DNA of 64,000 nt from Tyto alba (taxonomy: Eukaryota; Chordata; Aves; Strigiformes; Tytonidae), in contig NW_024881279.1 of NCBI RefSeq assembly GCF_018691265.1, forward strand, positions 9,216,243-9,280,242, written 5' to 3'. The position numbers were made by a program, and so were the translations under genes. The number at the start of each line of letters is the position of its first letter. The stretch's first letter is position 1. Of the stretch, positions 58,801 through 64,000 are shown one piece after another. The notes under the pieces are model-generated. The model saw only the letters and a program-made list of their open reading frames with translations. It was not told where the DNA came from and searched no databases.

Positions 58801-61800
58801 CAGTGCTTTCTTGCACATTTGTCTCCTGGCTCACACATAATCTTGGCACTTAAAAGTACTTTTTTGCTATCAGCAGGTAGAAATTCACATAGGAACAGTG
58901 GTGTTTAATGGAATGGCTAGAAAACCTCAATGCAGGTTCAGCGATTTTGTTTGATATCTGGTGAGTTCAGATGAGTCCTTCCAGAAAAGGAGAGGGCAGT
59001 TTTTCACCACAGCTCTGCTACTCTGGAGCTGTACTTACCTCCTCCTGCATGATGAGAATTGGTGAGGCTTTTGCAGCACCTCTCATGAAGCCTCTTTACC
59101 TCAGTAAATGCAAGTCTTCAACATGTGCAGTCAGAGGTGAACTGAAGACATTGGATTGTTCCTTGAAATCTTCATTTTATGTCCTGATAGGTGCAGAGTG
59201 AAATTCAGGAAGGTACACTGCCAGTTTCTGTATTTGAACAGAAATAAGGATTTAGAAGAATAGAGTTCATACGCTGAAGGGACGGTAATTAACAACACAA
59301 AAATGAGCTATTGCTTTTGATTCATATAACTTAATCAGTGTGGAAATAAAAGAACAGATAACGAAGATGAAGAAAATTAAGTAATCATGGAGTAAATGAA
59401 AGAGATCAAGTACACCATCTAAATGTAGCTCTATTGGGATTTTTCTTAAAGTGGTCGCTTTTCTTGTGGATGTACCTGTCCTTTCCTGCTAACCAGCCTT
59501 TTCTGGCTGTTGTCTGTTTTTCACCACTGTTAATTGCATCCTGTAGTGTGGTCCTGCGCTTCCCATGCCGCCCTGAGTGTTCCTTTCCCTCCATCTTATT
59601 GCATCATAAGTATTTTTTTAGAGAATATCCTTGTGAGCTCTGGGTGGCACAAGTGGAAGGCTCTTAGTTCGTGAACTGGCTGTGTCACTGACTGCTTGTC
59701 CATCTTGAGTGCCCATCAGCTCTCTTTCAGTGAAAATAAAATTAAATTGCAGAGAGCAGGAATGGGAATGCTCTGAATATTGATGTTCATTAATTGAAAT
59801 GTGTAACTGAGTGTCTGGTTTCATGGATGAAACTTGACTTCTGCCAGGTATGTTACCATATGCAAAATGTCAAGAGGCTGGGTGTAAATCATTTTATGAA
59901 CTGTGATTCAAAGCATCTAGATTGATTTAAAATCTCTTATGTGGAAGGAAAAAAAAAAAGGTCTAATAGTTCACAGGCTAGATTTTAGTCAGATTGAGCT
60001 CTCTTACTTTTAGACCACTGGTTTATTACCCTTTGGCATGGTGATACAACCAGCACAATTCATGGTTTTCATGCAGTTCCTGTGCTAAGAGTTACCACTC
60101 ATAATAGAGCAGGGGGAGCAGAGAATGTATCTCTATTCAGCCACTCCAGTTCCCTTTGACATCTTTGTTGAAACCTGTCTTCACTGATGGCTTTGGAGGC
60201 TAATACACAGAGCACCCTTTCTCCTGACTGTTGTAGAAGGGTGGTGATACAATGGGGATAATCTGCAAAACCTCACAGCAAGATTCACCAGAGCTCATCT
60301 GTCAGACTGCACTGAGGTGAACTGCATCAGGCTGAAGTCTGGTGCCTTGGAATAACAAGTAAAATGTCCAAATGTCCTATTTTTCCAAGACAAATCTAGG
60401 CATGAAAATGAATGGATGAATAAATGAAGAGTTTGTAATTTAAGTAGACAGGCAAATATCATCTGTGTCCCGGATGCCAATGATGCCTGATAACCCTGCG
60501 AGATTACTATGCCAACCGTTGTTTTTTGGTGGTTGTTTGGTTTGATTGACCCATTAGTGAGACTTTAAACCTCTTGCCTTCCAAGGAGGAAAGCTTTTTT
60601 TCTTTCTAGGAAGTTCTAGCCTGTGGAGCTCTCTCTGCAGGTCATGAGGAATTAAAAGGGAAAAACAGAGCTCTAAGTTCTTTGTGTAACTACTTCTGTA
60701 GTAATGAGGCTACAAATGGCTTGCATTTATACTCTGTACTCTGCCAGCATATTACAACATAACTGAAAACTCATTCTCAGTGAAGATGTTCTCTTCTTGA
60801 CCCTAAAACCTATTTAAATATATATTTTATTTATTTATATATATATATGTGTGTGTGTGTATATGTATCTCCCCCCTTGGATTTTGAGGATGTCAGTGTT
60901 TGAGATGTATCATGGTTTTCTTTCCACACACCATAGTCTCTTTGATCCTGAGTTCAGCCCATCTTTCATTTGCGAACTTGTTTCCAAAGCACCCATTGCT
61001 TTTGAATTTCAGGAACGACATCATGAAAACAACATAATGAAAAGAGGAGCTCTAATTAGGTTCAGTGCAGTCTCATGCCTTGTATAAAATTTGCTTTTAA
61101 GTGAGCAGCAAGAGTCTTAATAAATGACCTTTTAAATCTTATTTTGATTTTATTCAGGTATAGCAGTGTGCTCATTAATAATGATCCTGCGATAGGTCTC
61201 CCATTACAGCTTTTTTTGTTAATTAAATGGGATGTAAGATGCATTGGATGTTTTCAAAATGAAAATGAGAGTTTTTAATAGATCCCCTGATTAAGAATAC
61301 AGGTCTGCATACATGATGGTGCCCTGAAAAAAATATCACTTAACAGCTGTAGCTAAAGTACCGTACTTAGGCAAGCAAAACTTGCTTTCTCCCTTACCCT
61401 GTTCTGGCTTGTGATGGTCTTACCTTAAGGAATATGTTTAATCTCATTTTACAGGAAGGGAAGGCTGCTAAAGAAATGTTTTACATGTTGTATATTTAAT
61501 ATATCCATTCTTTTGTTTAAAAGGCATCATACATGAGGCAAAAGAAAGACCTTTACTTTGGTGATGGACAAAGGAAAAAGGATTGGCATAACAAAGAAGC
61601 TATAAGGAGGGACTCTGAGCGTGTAGGTATGTAAGATTACTATAAAAATGTTTTAATACAGATTATAATTTAGTTTGATTTTATTTTGTAGGCTGAGTAC
61701 AGAACAGCATTTTCAACTTGAGGGTCAAGATGATGGTTTTGACTTGATGCAACAGTTACCGTGTGTTAATTCCAGTTAAAGCCTTTTCCCCCAACTCCAC

Positions 61801-62631
61801 AATAACCATTTTGAGGTGGAAATGTATTGGTAACATCTTGGTATTTTTAGGATAGGTACAGTATTGGTTTTTAAAACACTTACCAAAAAAAATGGAATAT
61901 ACCTGTACCTCTCCCAAAAAATGGGAGATCCAGGAATGAAAAGGAGGGATAAAAAAATGTTCTAGATTATAACGTTCATACGAGTTTTATTCCATAGTTC
62001 TGTGTTTTTGTCTTGTTTCACATAAAAGGGCCTGTTTTGAATGTCACCGCTTTATACTGGTGTGTCTGCAAGGGCTCTACGTCCTCTGTGCAAAAGCTCA
62101 GGTTGTTAAATATACATATCCATCTGTGCTGAAAAAAGCAACAGTGGTGAGGTATTCAAACCATATGTATTCTTCCTGCAGTAAAACAAAAATCATTCTA
62201 TAGATCCTCCATAGCATTGCCATAGCCCCTTCATCTGTTTCTGATGTTAGAAGGAAGACTTTTGACTTCTATGATTTGCACAGATGAGTGGTTTATAGCA
62301 AAACTGCTTGTCAAAATTGTTAGGTTGACATGGTTGTCCCAGTGCTAAATATGGCATAAAGCACAAAATTAATGAAGGAATTTTCAAAGGGCTATAAGAT
62401 GACTGTTGTTCTTTTAATATATGGATCAGTTTCTGACCAGTTAAGCACCAATTAGTAGTAATGATGCATGTTTACTTTCTGTCTGTCTATAGGAAATGGA
62501 GAACAGGGGAAACCTTACCCAATGACTGATGCAGAGCGAGTGGACCAGGCGTACAGGGAAAATGGCTTTAATATCTTTGTGAGTGATAAAATTTCTCTGA
62601 ATCGTTCCCTTCCAGACATCAGACATCCAAA
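19689..62631 (+). CDS. GALNT10: GALNT10, 5' part (coding exons 1-3 of a split gene; incomplete at the 3' side)
   Basis: This gene encodes a Golgi type II membrane glycosyltransferase that moves GalNAc from UDP-GalNAc onto Ser/Thr of proteins in mucin-type O-glycosylation. GALNT10 is known as a family member that favours already glycosylated peptides. The coding parts seen are 19689-19874, 61524-61626 and 62493-62631: 428 nt, or 142 codons plus two bases. Residues 1-7 are a basic cytosolic tail, about 8-31 a hydrophobic anchor, 32-66 an Ala/Gly-rich stem, and 67-142 the linker and the start of the luminal domain, including the family block S127[11 protein letters not shown]138. N133-R-S is a sequon. 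The introns are in phase 0, 1 and 2 with GT-AG ends. GALNT10 is preferred over other GALNTs because the MRRK...KRLLQAV start and the DGQ..KDWH and [20 protein letters not shown] blocks match my memory of human GALNT10. The catalytic DxH motif and the lectin domain lie outside the window. Confidence 0.93.
19949..19969 (+). repeat. CAC trinucleotide repeat at the start of intron 1
   Basis: CAC/ACC units are repeated about six to seven times, 75 bases after the exon 1 donor. In the frame of exon 1 this reads as a run of six His, but it lies beyond the splice site. Confidence 0.75.
20076..20103 (+). repeat. 12-base direct repeat, two copies
   Basis: GGGGTTTGTGTA occurs twice in tandem and is followed by a further GGGG, in the CpG-island part of intron 1. 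Confidence 0.7.
20281..24160 (+). other. GALNT10: GALNT10 intron 1, first part
   Basis: This is AT-rich intronic DNA after the CpG island. No exon or RNA gene was recognised, and only short frames are present. The only site singled out is the CTCF-type motif at 23952-23971. Confidence 0.7.
23952..23971 (-). promoter_or_regulatory. candidate CTCF binding site in intron 1
   Basis: On the minus strand the site reads GGCTGGCAGCAGAGGGCACC. The core GCAGCAGAGGGCAC agrees with the CTCF consensus CCASYAGRGGGCRS at all core positions except the first base. It is the best CTCF-like match I found in the window and lies 4.1 kb into the intron. Its orientation is opposite to GALNT10 transcription. Confidence 0.6.
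24167..24610 (+). other. exon-like open block in intron 1, status unknown
   Basis: An open frame of 148 codons reads from GTG at 24167 and ends just after TTTTG|GTAAGC (24609-24615), a good donor-type sequence. The block looks GC-richer than its flanks, and the opposite strand is also open for 175 codons (24010-24537). The protein ([20 protein letters not shown] and around) is not one I recognise. It may be an unannotated exon, a decayed insertion or chance. Confidence 0.2.
24620..30000 (+). other. GALNT10: GALNT10 intron 1, second part
   Basis: AT-rich intron with only short frames. It contains the 20-base palindrome at 26352-26371. No exon, RNA gene or mobile element could be supported. 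Confidence 0.65.
26352..26371. repeat. 20-base perfect palindrome in AT-rich DNA
   Basis: ATGATTATTT is followed by its exact reverse complement. AT-rich near-repeats (AAATTTAAATATTATTTAAAT) follow directly to about 26,392. Confidence 0.8.
33931..33966 (+). repeat. T-rich tract (TTTTTTG units, then T18)
   Basis: TTTGTTTTTTGTTTTTTG is followed by 18 T and TTTAGCAG. It resembles a reversed poly-A tail or a strong pyrimidine tract. No insertion body was recognised. Confidence 0.75.
37049..37114 (+). repeat. (TTTG)n / (TTTTG)n microsatellite
   Basis: About 65 bases of TTTG and TTTTG units have minor interruptions. A shorter TTTTG run recurs at about 37,316-37,330. Confidence 0.85.
45056..45333 (+). 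other. exon-like open block in intron 1, status unknown
   Basis: A pyrimidine tract (CTCTGTCTCCCTTTTATAG) ends at 45055. One frame is then open from 45058 (and also upstream) to a TAG at about 45,349, passing AAG|GTCAGA at about 45,333. The reading ([20 protein letters not shown] and on) has a protein-like mix of residues but is not recognised. The phase does not join exon 1 cleanly at the first AG. It could be a cassette exon, a fragment of an old retrocopy, or chance. Confidence 0.2.
49262..49500 (+). other. small open block in intron 1, status unknown
   Basis: After TTTGTTCTCAG, which resembles an acceptor, a frame reads [18 protein letters not shown] and on to a stop near 49,499. The minus strand is also open for 130 codons (49250-49642). 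No family is recognised and no donor site follows. Confidence 0.15.
54900..54916 (+). repeat. T17 tract
   Basis: Seventeen T follow GCAAATC. It is one of several T tracts on the sense strand of intron 1. Confidence 0.75.
60811..60868 (+). repeat. compound (TA)n(TG)n microsatellite
   Basis: TATTTAAATATATATTTTAT leads into TATATATATA, then GTGTGTGTGTGT, then ATATGTATC. Confidence 0.8.
61524..61626 (+). CDS. GALNT10: GALNT10 coding exon 2: stem-to-catalytic linker
   Basis: The exon is 103 nt, enters in phase 0 after acceptor TTTAAAAG| and leaves in phase 1 at GTAG|GTATGT. It encodes residues 63-96 and the first base of Gly97. The visible block is [18 protein letters not shown] followed by [12 protein letters not shown]. 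The FGDGQ..KDWH..EAIRRD pattern is the part that best separates GALNT10 from its paralogues. The exon sits alone at the end of a roughly 41.6 kb intron. Confidence 0.93.
61627..62492 (+). other. GALNT10: GALNT10 intron 2 (866 bases)
   Basis: This short intron lies between exons 2 and 3, from GTATGT to TCTATAG. It interrupts the Gly97 codon after its first base. It shows no further feature. Confidence 0.92.
62493..62631 (+). CDS. GALNT10: GALNT10 coding exon 3: start of the luminal catalytic region
   Basis: The exon is 139 nt. The acceptor is a good pyrimidine tract ending TCTATAG|GA and the donor is CCAAA|GTGAGT. It completes Gly97 and encodes residues 98-142, leaving two bases (AA) for the next codon, expected to be Asn. 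It contains [11 protein letters not shown], then [13 protein letters not shown] and [13 protein letters not shown]. The SD.ISLNR.LPD.R string is a family-wide GalNAc-transferase block just before the first catalytic subdomain. N133-R-S is a possible N-glycosylation site. Confidence 0.95.
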
Positions 62632-64000
62632 GTGAGTATATAGTTTGCATTTCTATGTGTGAAAGTTTACAAGCCCTAGATTATCACATCTGCAGGAGAA
62701 TGTTCTTTTTTTGTTATGGACTCTTGTACCTTTATTCATGAAATACAATCCTTTCACAGCTGGGTCCTGCTGTCTCCTTCATAAAGAACAGTGTATAGTA
62801 ATTGCAGCAGAAAATACAGGAGACCAAATCTGGGGAAAAAAATCCCCTTATGATTCCAAAAGACTTAAAATTACCAGAAACTTGCAGGCCTGTGTAGAAG
62901 AGATCTTGAACTTAACCCAGAGGTGAACTATTTCCTTCACCTCTCACAATGTGACAGTTCAGTTTCTGAGCCTACTGACATAGCCAGCAGCTTTTAGCAA
63001 CTAATAAGGTAAAACTATTTCTTTCTGTAGTAGAAACTGATGTAAATGTCCCACTCAGTTGACAAGTGCCCTAAGTGTAGTCAGGTGATGACTTTGTCAC
63101 TAAGCACTGCCCAGTTCTTATGTCAGCCACTAGCTGGAAATGACCCTGAAATGCTCAGAAGCAGGAGATCTGAGTGGCTCCATTCAACTATGTATGAAGA
63201 GTTTTATAAGAAATTGTTGGGATTTATTTATTAGTTTCTTAGACATCTTCCTCATAAAAACCTTATCAGGCTTTACGAGTAGAAACTAGTTCATGTTGAA
63301 TGCTGGCTTTTGAGTTAATCTATTTTTGGACATTATTCCTTAGGATGGTGTCAAACTGGATTTTGTGTAAGCCAGAGGAGTTTTTCATTAGCAAAAGTGC
63401 TTCGGTTAGGATTTAACCTTTGTTTATACAAAGCTGAGACATGTTTAAATTCTGTTTGTGCAGTTCTTAATCTGAAAGCATTGTTAGATATTTGAATGGA
63501 AGCTTGTTTTGTGTAAAACAGTTTTGATCACAATTTAGTGAATCAGAATTCAACATCTACTTTATTCATGAGATATAATTTCCAAAAGTCAGGCTTTATA
63601 ATTTGTTAGCTGCACATATGAAAGATTACCTCTTCACCTGTCACAGCAAACTAATCAAATACACTGGCTTGACACCCTTTTTCAATATATACTCATAAAC
63701 CACAGTAGTGAGTATAGCTCCATAAATATTTTAGGCATGCAGCTGAAATGTTTAAACACAGAGATAAATCAGGTAACTGAAGATGCTTGTTGATCAGCCC
63801 ATACTCAAGTTGTAGGAAATACAGTTTGAGTTTGCTACCCTAAATTATACCTGGCCTCCATTTACAGGGGCTGCCATGGACTCAGTGAATTTAAACATCA
63901 GACAATGCCAGTATTTCCTCATCTCAGGATTTAATATATTACCTCACATACTCTATTGTTTCCCAAAGTTGCTGACTCCTTGTTGCTAATTCCGGCTATT
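62632..64000 (+). other. GALNT10: GALNT10 intron 3, 5' part, runs off the window
   Basis: The intron begins GTGAGTATATAG and no acceptor joining to the next expected exon (Cys-x-x-Lys-Arg-Tyr type) is seen before the window end. It has AT-rich sequence and short frames only. Confidence 0.85.

Larger units (their letters stand above)
50000..61523 (+). other. GALNT10: GALNT10 intron 1, last part
   Basis: AT-rich intron with T tracts at 50135-50145, 54625-54644, 54900-54916 and 57267-57278, A11 at 59949-59959, and a TA/TG repeat at about 60,811-60,868. Frames are short; the longest is 125 codons at 51880-52257, unrecognised. The intron ends TTCTTTTGTTTAAAAG before exon 2. Confidence 0.65.

Noticed and set aside
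1..64000. CRISPR arrays, operons, phage or endogenous viral genes
   Set aside because: No regularly spaced repeats, no clustered intronless genes, and no recognisable gag, pol or env reading were seen on either strand.

Overview
The window is vertebrate nuclear DNA, most likely from a bird or another sauropsid. It holds the start of one split gene, on the + strand, which I identify as GALNT10 (polypeptide N-acetylgalactosaminyltransferase 10). The identification rests on three exons with correct splice sites and continuous phase (0, 1, 2). They encode an N-terminal membrane anchor ([10 protein letters not shown]...), a linker block ([12 protein letters not shown]) and the luminal block that leads into the catalytic domain ([12 protein letters not shown]... 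[12 protein letters not shown]). A non-mammalian host is suggested by divergence from the mammalian protein as I remember it, by the absence of Alu, L1 or B1-like repeats, and by the very CpG-rich first exon. The bird call is an inference; I saw no clear CR1 copy that would confirm it.

Layout. Positions 1-18,850 lie upstream of the gene. I find no convincing exon, RNA gene or mobile element there. The stretch is moderately GC-rich, has scattered poly-A tracts, and is interrupted by AT-richer islands (about 2,330-2,460, 4,200-4,720, 5,530-5,900, 7,430-7,630 and 17,680-18,430) whose texture resembles conserved non-coding or enhancer DNA. Positions about 18,890-20,280 are a CpG island. It holds two strong G-quadruplex candidates, GC boxes, an ETS site, a pyrimidine-rich 5' leader and coding exon 1 (19,689-19,874). 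Intron 1 runs about 41.6 kb (19,875-61,523), is AT-rich and contains no recognised gene. It does hold a good CTCF-type motif near 23,952, simple repeats, a 20-bp palindrome and a few exon-like open blocks of unknown status. Exon 2 is 61,524-61,626, intron 2 is 61,627-62,492, exon 3 is 62,493-62,631, and intron 3 runs off the window end.

The window encodes about the first 142 residues of a protein usually near 600 residues: cytosolic tail, Golgi membrane anchor, stem and the entry to the catalytic domain. The catalytic residues and the lectin domain lie in exons beyond the window. No bacterial-type operon, CRISPR array or obvious novel system is present. The points most worth checking are the promoter G-quadruplex pair, the intronic CTCF motif, the upstream enhancer-like islands, the Ala/Gly-rich stem, and the exon-like blocks at 24,167-24,610 and 45,056-45,333.
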